Source: Streptomyces adelaidensis (lineage in GTDB: Bacteria; Actinomycetota; Actinomycetes; Streptomycetales; Streptomycetaceae). From it: a DNA stretch of 64,000 nt. The DNA lies in the NCBI RefSeq assembly GCF_016598475.1, contig NZ_JAEMUX010000048.1:1-64000 (forward strand), in the 5' to 3' direction. How positions within the stretch are numbered: the first letter of the stretch is position 1; every line of letters starts with the position of its first letter. Made by a program: the position numbers and the translations under genes. Shown here piece by piece: positions 1 through 7,895 of the stretch. A model generated the notes under the pieces. It had not been told where the DNA came from. It was given only the letters and a program-made list of their open reading frames with translations, and did not search any database.

Positions 1-17
1 AGGTGTACGCGGGTGGT

Positions 18-35
18 CGTCACGCGCGCGTGACG
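18..35. promoter_or_regulatory. 18-bp perfect palindrome near left edge
   Basis: CGTCACGCGCGCGTGACG is fully self-complementary and lies about 100 bp before the first peptidase gene. It could be an operator or the terminator stem of a gene outside the window; there is no following T-run. Nothing else is recognisable in positions 1-136. Confidence 0.3.
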
Positions 36-136
36 AGCCGGACAGTGCCCCACGCGCGCCTACAGGCCTGTCCCGCGTCTCACCCGCACGGACCGCGCCC
101 CGAGCGCACCGACCCGGGCGGCTCCAGGATGGGAAC

Positions 137-1687
137 ATGCCCACCCCGCCCCGGCCGCGCACCATCGCCGTGACCGCCATCGCCGTACTGCTGGCCCTGT
201 CGGCGGCGGGCTGCGGCGACGAGGCCAAAGGCGACGACGAGGACCTGACGGCCCAGAAGCTGAGCTGGAAGACCTGCGAGGCACCGTCGGAGTCCGAGGG
301 CGGTGGCACCGCGCCCTCGCCGCTGCCGGACGGCGAGGTCTGGCAGTGCGCCACCATGAAGGCCCCCCTCGACTGGGACGACCCCGACGGCGACACGCTC
401 CCCATCGCGCTGATCCGGGCCCGGTCCAGCGGCGCCGAAGGGCAGCGCATCGGCTCGCTCGTCTTCAACTTCGGCGGCCCCGGCGGTTCGGGCGTCAAGA
501 CGCTCCCCGGCTTCGGCGAGGACTATGCCCAACTGCGCGCCCGCTACGACCTGGTGAGCTTCGACCCGCGCGGCGTCGGCCGCAGCGCGGGTATCGAGTG
601 CGAGGACGACGACGAACTCGACGAGTACTTCCAGCAGGACGGGACACCGGACGACGCGGCCGAGCGAAAGGAGCTCCTCGACAACACGAAGACGTTCAAC
701 TCCGCCTGCGAGAAGAACTCCCGCAAGACCCTCCCGCACGTCCGCACCACGGACGCGGCCCGTGACATGGACCTCATGCGCCAGGTCCTCGGCGACGACA
801 AGCTCCACTACTTCGGCATCTCCTACGGCACCGAACTCGGCGGCGTCTACGCCCACCTGTTCCCCAAGAACGTGGGGCGGGCCGTGTTCGACGCGGTGGT
901 CGACCCGACGCGGACACCGGAGCAGAGCTCGCTCGGACAGGCCAAGGGCTTCCAGCTGGCGCTCGACAACTATGCGCGGGACTGCGTGTCGAAGGCGGAG
1001 GAATGCCCGGTCGGTGACACCGAGCAGGACGTCCAGGACCGGATCATCAAGCTGCTCGGCGACCTCGACCGCAAGCCGATCCCCGGAACCTTCCCCCGCG
1101 ACCTCACCGAGGTCGCCGCCACCACCGGCATCGCCCAGGCCCTGTACTCCCAGGACTTGTGGCCGTATCTGACCGAGGGTCTCGATCAGGCATACGGCGG
1201 GGACGACGGCCTGCTGATGCTGCTGTCCGACTTGATGAACGGGCGCAGCGAGAACGGCGAGTACAGCAACATCACCGCGGCGAACGTCTCCATCAGCTGC
1301 GCCGACGCCAAGCAGCGCTACACCGCCGAGGACGTGGAGACGAAGCTGGCCGAGTTCCGGGCGGCCTCTCCCGTCTTCGGCGAATGGCTGGCCTGGTCCA
1401 TGCTCACCTGCACCGACTGGGCCGTCGCCGGCGCGGCCGACCATCCCGATATGCGTGCTCCGGGCTCGGCCCCGATCCTCGTGATCGGCAACACGGGCGA
1501 CCCGGCCACGCCGTACGAGGGCGCGCGGAGGATGGCCGAGGCGCTCGGGGCGGGAGTCGGTGTCGAGTTGACGTACAGGGGGCAGGGGCACGGTGCGTAC
1601 GACAGCGGGAATGCGTGCGTGAAGACGGCCGTGGACGGCTATCTACTGACGGGGAAGGTACCGAAAGCCGGCACGATCTGCTCGTAA
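137..1687 (+). CDS. Secreted alpha/beta-hydrolase peptidase lipoprotein (S33/tripeptidyl aminopeptidase type), copy 1
   Basis: This 516-residue protein starts at ATG. Residues 1-26 are a lipoprotein signal ending in the lipobox LSAAGC (Cys26), so it should be tethered outside the membrane. An oxyanion-type GGPGGSG motif is followed by the nucleophile elbow GISYGTELGG (Ser229). The C-terminus is the TAP-like domain: GNTGDPATPYEG supplies the likely acid and GQGHGAYDSG the histidine. Streptomyces relatives such as tripeptidyl aminopeptidase and SlpD/SlpE remove short N-terminal peptides outside the cell. The exact specificity cannot be read from sequence. The next gene is a paralog in the same orientation, 120 bp downstream, and the two share a long identical stretch. 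Confidence 0.88.
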   Translation: MPTPPRPRTIAVTAIAVLLALSAAGCGDEAKGDDEDLTAQKLSWKTCEAPSESEGGGTAPSPLPDGEVWQCATMKAPLDWDDPDGDTLPIALIRARSSGAEGQRIGSLVFNFGGPGGSGVKTLPGFGEDYAQLRARYDLVSFDPRGVGRSAGIECEDDDELDEYFQQDGTPDDAAERKELLDNTKTFNSACEKNSRKTLPHVRTTDAARDMDLMRQVLGDDKLHYFGISYGTELGGVYAHLFPKNVGRAVFDAVVDPTRTPEQSSLGQAKGFQLALDNYARDCVSKAEECPVGDTEQDVQDRIIKLLGDLDRKPIPGTFPRDLTEVAATTGIAQALYSQDLWPYLTEGLDQAYGGDDGLLMLLSDLMNGRSENGEYSNITAANVSISCADAKQRYTAEDVETKLAEFRAASPVFGEWLAWSMLTCTDWAVAGAADHPDMRAPGSAPILVIGNTGDPATPYEGARRMAEALGAGVGVELTYRGQGHGAYDSGNACVKTAVDGYLLTGKVPKAGTICS

Positions 1688-1807
1688 ACATGCAGGTCAG
1701 ATCGTTATCCACAGGCCATCTCGGTGTTCCGGGCAGTCCGCATACCATGGCATCACTGCCATTCGCGACATGCGGCGGACGGTATCGCAAGAGGGGGGAA
1801 CGCACTC

Positions 1808-3322
1808 ATGGCGCGATTTCCGCGCGGAGCGGCTCTGGCCGCGGCCGTGTTGCTGCTCGCCGGCTGTAGTGGCGGCACGGACGAGAGGACGGACGACGGT
1901 ACGGACGGCAAAGAGGGCTCGGCCTCTTCGCCGGCGTCCCAGAAGCTCGACTGGGGGAGCTGCGAAGCGACATCGGAGGGTCCGGCGCCGGGCGGCGACT
2001 GGCAGTGCGCGACGCTGGAGGTGCCGCTGGACCACACGAAGCCGGACGGCGGGACGATCGGGCTCGCGCTGATCCGCAGCAAGGCGACCGGCGGCGACAG
2101 TGAACGACTCGGTTCGCTCCTGTTCAACTTCGGTGGCCCCGGCGGCTCCGGCGTGTCGATGCTGCCGTCCTACGCGGCGCTCACCGACGAGTTGCACAAG
2201 CGGTACGACCTGGTGAGCTGGGATCCGCGCGGGGTCGCCGACAGCGAGGGGGTGCGCTGCCGTAGCGACAAGGAGATCCAGGCGGGCGAGTCGGTGGACG
2301 CCACACCGGACGACGCGAGCGAGGAGACGGCCTTCTTCAAGGACGCGACCGACTTCGGCGCCGGCTGCGAGAAGGCGGCGGGCAAGCTGCTGTCGCACGT
2401 CTCGACCACCGAGACCGCTCGTGACATGGACCTCATGCGCCAGGTCCTCGGCGACGACAAGCTCCACTACTTCGGCATCTCCTACGGCACCGAACTCGGC
2501 GGCGTCTACGCCCACCTGTTCCCCGAAAATGTGGGGCGGCTGGTCCTGGACGCGGTGGTCGACCCGACCGCCGACACGGTGGGTCACGCGAAGAACCAGG
2601 CCCTGGGCTTCCAGCGCGCTCTCGACAACTACCTCACGTCCACGGGCCAGGACCCGAAGGAAGGCACTCGGAAGATCGAGGACCTGCTGGAGCGGATCGA
2701 CGCCGAGCCGCTGGCGACGACGTCCGGCCGTGAGCTCACCCAGACGCTGGCGATCACCGGCATCGTTCTGCCGCTCTACAGCGAGCAGAGCTGGCCGACC
2801 CTGACCAGCGCGCTCGACGCGGCCGAGGACGGCGACGGCACCGAGTTGCTCGCGCTGGCCGACGGCTACAACGAGCGCGAACCGTCGGGCAGCTACGGCA
2901 CGACGACCCACTCACAACGAGTCATATCGTGCCTGGACCAGAAGCAGCGGCCCACACCGGAGGAGACGAAGAAGCTGCTCCCCGAATTCCGGGAGATCTC
3001 GCCCGTCTTCGGCGAGTACCTGGGCTGGGACACCGCGGGCTGGTGCCACGACTGGCCGGTGTCCGGCCTGACGGACTCCCCGGAGGTGAGCGCACCTGGC
3101 GCGGAGGCCGTCCTCGTGGTGGGCAACACCGGGGACCCGGCGACACCGTACGAGGGCGCGCAGAAGATGGCCGAGGAGTTGGGCGAGGGCGTCGGTGTGG
3201 TGCTCACCTGGAAGGGCGAGGGCCATGGGGCGTACGGCAGCGGCAGCAGCTGTGTCGACTCGACGGTGAACGCGTATCTGTTGGACGGGAGTGTGCCGAA
3301 GGACGGCAAGGTCTGCACGTAG
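1808..3322 (+). CDS. Secreted alpha/beta-hydrolase peptidase lipoprotein, copy 2
   Basis: This is a tandem paralog of the preceding gene, 504 residues long. I chose ATG 1808 because it follows a purine-rich site (AAGAGGGGGGAA) and begins a clean signal peptide with lipobox LLAGC (Cys20); the frame is open upstream to 1724 without signal-like sequence. It has the same GGPGGSG, GISYGTELGG (Ser225), GNTGDPATPYEG and GEGHGAYGSG motifs, so the Ser-Asp-His triad looks intact. It is probably an extracellular aminopeptidase or tripeptidyl peptidase. The two proteins differ widely outside the catalytic core, including a shorter mid region here, so they probably have different substrates. Confidence 0.87.
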   Translation: MARFPRGAALAAAVLLLAGCSGGTDERTDDGTDGKEGSASSPASQKLDWGSCEATSEGPAPGGDWQCATLEVPLDHTKPDGGTIGLALIRSKATGGDSERLGSLLFNFGGPGGSGVSMLPSYAALTDELHKRYDLVSWDPRGVADSEGVRCRSDKEIQAGESVDATPDDASEETAFFKDATDFGAGCEKAAGKLLSHVSTTETARDMDLMRQVLGDDKLHYFGISYGTELGGVYAHLFPENVGRLVLDAVVDPTADTVGHAKNQALGFQRALDNYLTSTGQDPKEGTRKIEDLLERIDAEPLATTSGRELTQTLAITGIVLPLYSEQSWPTLTSALDAAEDGDGTELLALADGYNEREPSGSYGTTTHSQRVISCLDQKQRPTPEETKKLLPEFREISPVFGEYLGWDTAGWCHDWPVSGLTDSPEVSAPGAEAVLVVGNTGDPATPYEGAQKMAEELGEGVGVVLTWKGEGHGAYGSGSSCVDSTVNAYLLDGSVPKDGKVCT

Positions 3323-3340
3323 TCGGCCCCACAGCGGAGA

Positions 3341-3369
3341 GGGGCCCGGCACCCGTGGTGCCGAGCCCC
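3341..3369. terminator. Bidirectional hairpin terminator
   Basis: GGGGCCCGGCACC pairs with GGTGCCGAGCCCC across a 3-nt loop, with one mismatch. It sits between the converging ends of the second peptidase gene and moeZ, so it can serve both. There is no long T-run, as is usual in Streptomyces. Confidence 0.6.
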
Positions 3370-3387
3370 TTCCAGGAAGGCCTGTGT

Positions 3388-4566
3388 CTAGTAGACCGGC
3401 TTGTGCGGCTCGATCTGGTTCACCCAGCCGATCACACCGCCGCCGACGTGGACGGCGTCGGAGAAGCCGGCCGACTTCAGGACCGCGAGGACTTCCGCAC
3501 TGCGGACACCCGTCTTGCAGTGCAAGACGATCTTCTTGTCCTGCGGGAGGGTCTCCAGGGCGGTGCCCATGAGGAACTCGTTCTTCGGGATCAGCTTGGC
3601 GCCCGGGATGGAGACGATCTCGTACTCGTTGATCTCGCGGACGTCGATGATCTCGATGTTCTCGCCGTCGTCGATCAACTCCTTGAGCTGCTTGGGAGTG
3701 ATCGTCGAGCCGGCGGCCGCTTCCTGGGCCTCTTCGGAGACGACGCCGCAGAAGGCCTCGTAGTCGATGAGCTCGGTGACGGTGGGGTTCTCGCCGCAGA
3801 CGGCGCAGTTCGGGTCCTTGCGGACCTTGACCTGGCGGTACTGCATCTCCAGGGCGTCGTAGATCATCAGGCGGCCGAGGAGGGGCTCGCCGATGCCCGC
3901 GAGGAGCTTGATCGCCTCGTTGACCTGGATGGAGCCGATGGACGCGCACAGCACGCCGAGGACACCGCCCTCGGCGCAGGAGGGGACCATGCCCGGCGGC
4001 GGGGGCTCCGGGTAGAGGCAGCGGTAGCAGGGGCCGTGCTCGGCCCAGAAGACGGAGGCCTGGCCGTCGAAGCGGTAGATCGAGCCCCAGACGTACGGCT
4101 TGTTCAGCAGCACGGCGGCATCGTTGACCAGGTAACGGGTCGCGAAGTTGTCCGTGCCGTCGACGATCAGGTCGTACTGGCTGAAGATCTCCTTCACGTT
4201 CTCGGCCTCAAGCCGCTCTTCGTGGAGGATCACGTTCACGTACGGGTTGATGCCGATGACGGAGTCGCGCGCGGACTCGGCCTTGGAGCGGCCGATGTCG
4301 GCCTGGCTGTGGATGATCTGGCGCTGCAGGTTCGACTCGTCGACCTCGTCGAACTCCACGATGCCGAGCGTGCCGACGCCCGCGGCGGCCAGGTACATCA
4401 GCGCCGGCGAGCCCAGGCCGCCCGCGCCCACACAGAGCACCTTGGCGTTCTTCAGCCGCTTCTGCCCGTCCATCCCGACGTCGGGGATGATCAGGTGGCG
4501 GGAGTACCTGCGGACCTCGTCTACGGTGAGCTCGGAAGCGGGCTCGACCAGGGGTGGCAGCGACAC
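3388..4566 (-). CDS. moeZ: Adenylyltransferase/sulfurtransferase MoeZ
   Basis: The protein has 392 residues and starts at GTG. Its N-terminal E1-like ThiF/MoeB domain carries the nucleotide loop GAGGLGSPALMYLAAAG near residue 48, the R-Q-I catalytic stretch, and zinc-ligand CxxC pairs (CYRC and CAVC). The C-terminal rhodanese domain has the active-site loop HCKTGVRSAE, with the persulfide cysteine near residue 345. MoeZ adenylates and sulfurates ubiquitin-like sulfur carriers such as MoaD, ThiS and CysO, supplying sulfur for molybdopterin, thiamine, cysteine and some natural products. In Streptomyces one MoeZ often serves several pathways. It lies 63 bp downstream of the spherulin-like gene on the same strand and may be partly co-transcribed with it. 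Confidence 0.95.
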   Translation of the reverse strand: MSLPPLVEPASELTVDEVRRYSRHLIIPDVGMDGQKRLKNAKVLCVGAGGLGSPALMYLAAAGVGTLGIVEFDEVDESNLQRQIIHSQADIGRSKAESARDSVIGINPYVNVILHEERLEAENVKEIFSQYDLIVDGTDNFATRYLVNDAAVLLNKPYVWGSIYRFDGQASVFWAEHGPCYRCLYPEPPPPGMVPSCAEGGVLGVLCASIGSIQVNEAIKLLAGIGEPLLGRLMIYDALEMQYRQVKVRKDPNCAVCGENPTVTELIDYEAFCGVVSEEAQEAAAGSTITPKQLKELIDDGENIEIIDVREINEYEIVSIPGAKLIPKNEFLMGTALETLPQDKKIVLHCKTGVRSAEVLAVLKSAGFSDAVHVGGGVIGWVNQIEPHKPVY

Positions 4567-4629
4567 GGGGACTCCGTTGGTCGGTCAATCACTACAGTTG
4601 TTCTCCCCGTAACACTGCCACGCCCTCTT

Positions 4630-5379
4630 TCATTCCGAGACACCTGTTCCAACCAGCGAGACGATTTCGTCCCAGTAGCCGGGCATCGTCTCCCAGGGGT
4701 CGGTCCGGCCGCCGCGGTCCGTGCGGTCGGTGAAGTAGATCGTGGCGGCGCCCTGCCAGCGGGCGATGCGCAGCGCCTCGTCGAGGTGGCCGCGCGGGAC
4801 ACCGTGGACGAAGTGGCAGAAGCGCTCGGGCGGATGGTCGGCGGTCCATTCGGCCACCTGCGACCAGCGGTAGTCGCTCCAGGGGCCGGAGAAGGTCACC
4901 AGTTGGTCGGCTGTCTCGGCATATCCCGGGTACGGGTGGGTGCCGTGGCCGAGGACGATGTGGCCGCCGCCGAGGACCGCACGGAGCGTGGTGGCCGTGC
5001 GGCGGATCTCGGGGAGCGCGCTGGGCTCGGTGGGGCAGCGGTCCAGCAGGAAGCCGTCGGCCTGGTACCAGTCGAGATAGCGCTGTGCGTCGGTGAAGAT
5101 CTCGCCGAAGGCACGCGCGCCATATGTCAGGTCGAGGTGGCCGAGGACACGGATGCCCGCGTTGCGCAGCCGTCCGGCGGCCTCCAGGCAGCGGGGGTCG
5201 GGGCGGGTGCCGGGGCCGTCGGAGATGTTCAGGACGACCCAGTGCAGTGGGGTGCCGGGGCGGGTGAGTTCGCCCCATTCCAGGGGAGCGACGAGGGGGT
5301 GCGCATAGCCGGGAATGCCGAAGCCGAGGCTTAAGTCGGTGCTCGCGGTGCCGGACGCGGCGGGGGTCAGATACGGCAT
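4630..5379 (-). CDS. Spherulin-4-like (GH114/GH166-type TIM-barrel) protein
   Basis: This 249-residue protein starts at ATG after a GGAGG site and overlaps the end of the epimerase gene by 13 bp, suggesting translational coupling. It has the layout of the spherulation-specific family 4: GFGIPGYAHPL at the first strand, HWVVLNISDGPGT, VLGHLDLTYG, and RYLDWYQADGFLLDR around residue 105. The family is related to the hydrolase domain of PelA, which cleaves galactosamine-rich polysaccharide. No signal peptide is visible, so it would be cytoplasmic unless exported another way. The usual acidic pair after the DG(I/F) strand (FFDE) reads LLDR, so catalysis is uncertain. Its placement with a PelF-like glycosyltransferase and an epimerase suggests a sugar-polymer role. 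Confidence 0.75.
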   Translation of the reverse strand: MPYLTPAASGTASTDLSLGFGIPGYAHPLVAPLEWGELTRPGTPLHWVVLNISDGPGTRPDPRCLEAAGRLRNAGIRVLGHLDLTYGARAFGEIFTDAQRYLDWYQADGFLLDRCPTEPSALPEIRRTATTLRAVLGGGHIVLGHGTHPYPGYAETADQLVTFSGPWSDYRWSQVAEWTADHPPERFCHFVHGVPRGHLDEALRIARWQGAATIYFTDRTDRGGRTDPWETMPGYWDEIVSLVGTGVSE

Positions 5380-6326
5380 GCCGCCTCCATCCAGATGTCG
5401 GCGAGGGACTCCTCCAGGTTGATCCGGGGCCGCCAGCCGAGCCGGTCGCGGGCGGTGCGCACATCGGCCTGCTGCCAGCTGCCGCAGCCGTCGGGGTAGG
5501 GGTAGGAGACGGGGCCGGCGTGGTCCGGTTCGGGACGGGGGTGGCCGATGGTCGGCCTGAGGGGGCCGGGCGGGGCGTCGAGTTCGTGCAGGGCGCCGCC
5601 GTAGCCGGCGACGCGGGCGAGGACGGCGGCGGCGTCACGGAGACGCACGGCACGGCCCGAGCCGATGTTGATCACGCCTTGGGCGGCGGAGAGCGAGGCG
5701 GCGTGGACGGCGCGGGCGACGTCGCGTACGTCGACGAAGTCGCGCTGGACGCCGAGTCCGCCGAGTTTGAGTTCGCCGTCGCCGGACTGCATGGCGCGGC
5801 GCATGGCCTCGGCGAGGCGGCCGAGCGGCGAGCCGGCGGGGGTGCCGGGTCCGGCGGGCGAGAAGACACGGAGGACCACGGCGTCCAGGCCGGAGCCGAG
5901 GACGAGTTCGGTGGCGGCGAGTTTGCTCACGCCGTACGGGCCGCCGGGACGGGGCACGGCGTCCTCCGGGGTGGAGGAGCCTGGCTGGCTGGGGCCGTAT
6001 TCGGCGCCGCAGCCGAGCTGCACCAGGCGTGCCCCGCAGCCGCTGCGGCGCAGGGCCTCGCAGATGGTGGCGACGGCGACCGTGTTGTGCCGGGTGAGTT
6101 CGCGGGCTCCGCCGCGGGTGGCGCCCGCGCAGTTGACGACGACTCCGGGGTGGACGGCGTCCAGGAAGCGGGTGAGCGCTCCAGGGCTGCCGGTGGCGAG
6201 GTCGAACCGTACGTCGGCGTCGTCGCCCCGGCCGAGAGCGGTGAGCTGCACGGCCGGGTCGGCGAGCAGACGTTCGGCGACGAAGCGGCCGAGGTATCCG
6301 TTGGCTCCGATCAGCAGGACCCTCAT
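5367..6326 (-). CDS. NAD-dependent sugar epimerase/dehydratase (extended SDR)
   Basis: The 319-residue protein has an extended short-chain dehydrogenase fold. The Rossmann motif GANGYLG follows the first strand, an acidic residue pair (DVRFD) comes about residue 40, NCAG is at the fourth strand, and the catalytic YGVSK pair lies near residue 140. A late RDFVDVRDVARA motif is typical of nucleotide-sugar epimerases such as GalE or UDP-GlcNAc 4-epimerase. The substrate cannot be fixed from sequence. The ATG start overlaps the stop of a 15-codon mini-cistron as ATGA, and the gene's end overlaps the spherulin-like gene, placing it mid-operon. In Pel-type polysaccharide loci a C4-epimerase makes the UDP-GalNAc precursor, which would fit here. 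Confidence 0.82.
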   Translation of the reverse strand: MRVLLIGANGYLGRFVAERLLADPAVQLTALGRGDDADVRFDLATGSPGALTRFLDAVHPGVVVNCAGATRGGARELTRHNTVAVATICEALRRSGCGARLVQLGCGAEYGPSQPGSSTPEDAVPRPGGPYGVSKLAATELVLGSGLDAVVLRVFSPAGPGTPAGSPLGRLAEAMRRAMQSGDGELKLGGLGVQRDFVDVRDVARAVHAASLSAAQGVINIGSGRAVRLRDAAAVLARVAGYGGALHELDAPPGPLRPTIGHPRPEPDHAGPVSYPYPDGCGSWQQADVRTARDRLGWRPRINLEESLADIWMEAACRI

Positions 6327-6370
6327 CGGGCGGCTCCCGGGGCGGGTTCTCCGGTTCGGGAGGTGATCAT
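6323..6370 (-). CDS. 15-codon mini-cistron coupled to the epimerase
   Basis: An ATG at 6370 follows a good ribosome site (AGAAGGAGAACGCCAG) and opens a 15-residue frame, MITSRTGEPAPGAAR. Its TGA stop overlaps the epimerase ATG as ATGA. The epimerase itself lacks a strong site directly before its ATG, so ribosomes probably arrive by termination-reinitiation. The peptide shows no recognisable motif. It may simply load ribosomes or act as a leader peptide, or it may be a remnant of a larger gene. Confidence 0.45.
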   Translation of the reverse strand: MITSRTGEPAPGAAR

Positions 6371-6527
6371 CTGGCGTTCTCCTTCTGGGGTGGTGCCGTG
6401 AGTGCTGAGGTGGGCCCGCGGTGTCGGCCCCGCGGGAGGGGACGGACGGGACGGAAGTCCCGCGCGTCAGTCGGGCTCGGATCCGCCACCGCGGTGTGCG
6501 ACCGCCGTGGCGAAGACCGAGGTGGGG

Positions 6528-7895
6528 TCAGGTCGCCTCCGAAGGCAGGACGTGGGCCGAGGCCCGGGTCAGCGTGCGGGTGGCGTGGACTAGCAGGACG
6601 AGCGCCGCGGTGCCGCAGACGAGGGCCGGGACGGCGCCGGGCCCCCAGACGTCGGCGACGGTCTCGACCGGGGCGGCCAGGAAGGAGCAGCCGGGCAGGC
6701 GGCTCGCGAAGACGGTGGCCAACGCGATCGCCTCGGCCAGGGCGGCCGTGTGGAGGGCGATGGCCGGCGCGTGGGCGAAGCCGTGCGCGGTGAGGAGGCG
6801 GGCGAGCAGGAGGAGTGCGCCGAGGGCGCCCGCTCCGGCGTATTCGGCGGGCTCGCCCAGGACCGCTCCGCACAGCGCGAGCAGGGCGCCCAGGACGCAC
6901 AGGTGGAGCGCGAACACGCCGAGGATCAGGGGTTTCACGGAGTCGGCGAACTCCGCGAGGCCTCGGCTGGCGGCGAGTTTGCGGCGGGCTCGTACGGAGA
7001 GGAGGTGGGCGCACCAGATGGCGGGGGCGCAGGACAGAGCGAGCGCGAGCAGGGGCGCGGTGGCCAGGGGCCAGAGGCCGTGGGGGCCGCCGTCGAGTCC
7101 GGCGGCGAGCAGACCGTCGCCGAGGAGGGCGTACGCGATCAGCCAGCAGGTCCAGACGCGGATACGGCTCGTCGTGCCGGACGGGGTGCGTAGCGGGCCC
7201 CGTCGGAGGGCCACGCGGAGGCCGAGCGCCACGGCGAGCGCACCGCCGGCGGCTACCGCGAGGCGCGGTTGGCCGTCGGTGAGCCGTACTCCGGTCACGG
7301 CCGCCGCGCACAGTGCGCCCGGCAGCAGGGCGAGCACGGCCCATCCGCCACGCGCGCCGGGCGCACTCGTCATCGGCTCGCGCTCCGTGGATGCCTGCGC
7401 GTCTCGGGACACGCGTGCGTACATCTCCTCGGCGAGGGAGAACACGTCCCGGTGCCGAAAGCGGGCGGCCGTCCGGTCGGTCACCCCGTGCGCCTCCAGC
7501 CCGGCGGCGATCTCCAGCGGGTCGACCGCCCGCTCGCAGAGCTCCCGGTGCCGGTGCATCAAGGCCTTCACGGGGTCGACGCCACCGCGTCTGGGGGTGG
7601 CGGGCTTGGGGACGGCAGCGGTGGAGCCGTCGGCCGGGGGAACCATCACGCCCGGTATGCCGGCGGAATCCGGTGGGCCGACGGCGCCGGGTGAGCCCAT
7701 GACATCCAGGGGGGACTCCGGACCGGGCAAGGTCCCGGCATCGGTGTCACCCGGCAGCTTCCGATGCCCCGGCTCGCTCAGCTCACTCGGCTCACCCGCT
7801 CCACTCAGTGCGCCCGAGCGGTCCAGCCCGTCCCCCTCGTGTAGCCCCTCCAGCCTGTCCCACCTGTGCAGCCCGTCCAGCTTCAGCTCGCTCAT
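6528..7895 (-). CDS. Eight-helix integral membrane protein of unknown function, partner of PelF-like glycosyltransferase
   Basis: 455 residues. The first 100 are low-complexity and rich in G, P, S and E. They are followed by a conserved-looking soluble segment (HRHRELCERAVDPLEIAAGL, about residues 110-160) and then about eight hydrophobic helices from residue 175 to the end. The ATG overlaps the stop of the glycosyltransferase gene by 4 bp (ATGA), so the two are translationally coupled and probably work together. PelG of other organisms is similar in length but belongs to the MOP flippase superfamily with more helices, so I do not call it PelG. A role in exporting or anchoring the glycan is an inference from context only. 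Confidence 0.7.
   Translation of the reverse strand: MSELKLDGLHRWDRLEGLHEGDGLDRSGALSGAGEPSELSEPGHRKLPGDTDAGTLPGPESPLDVMGSPGAVGPPDSAGIPGVMVPPADGSTAAVPKPATPRRGGVDPVKALMHRHRELCERAVDPLEIAAGLEAHGVTDRTAARFRHRDVFSLAEEMYARVSRDAQASTEREPMTSAPGARGGWAVLALLPGALCAAAVTGVRLTDGQPRLAVAAGGALAVALGLRVALRRGPLRTPSGTTSRIRVWTCWLIAYALLGDGLLAAGLDGGPHGLWPLATAPLLALALSCAPAIWCAHLLSVRARRKLAASRGLAEFADSVKPLILGVFALHLCVLGALLALCGAVLGEPAEYAGAGALGALLLLARLLTAHGFAHAPAIALHTAALAEAIALATVFASRLPGCSFLAAPVETVADVWGPGAVPALVCGTAALVLLVHATRTLTRASAHVLPSEAT

Noticed and set aside
80..1591. 503-codon minus-strand open frame opposite the first peptidase gene
   Set aside because: It is an antisense shadow of a clear lipoprotein peptidase; very high GC leaves few stops. 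Its composition (long Val/Leu/Arg runs) has no domain.
6528..7895. Assignment of the membrane protein as PelG
   Set aside because: Length is similar, but only about eight helices are visible, with a soluble N-terminal third, and I see no MOP-superfamily pattern.
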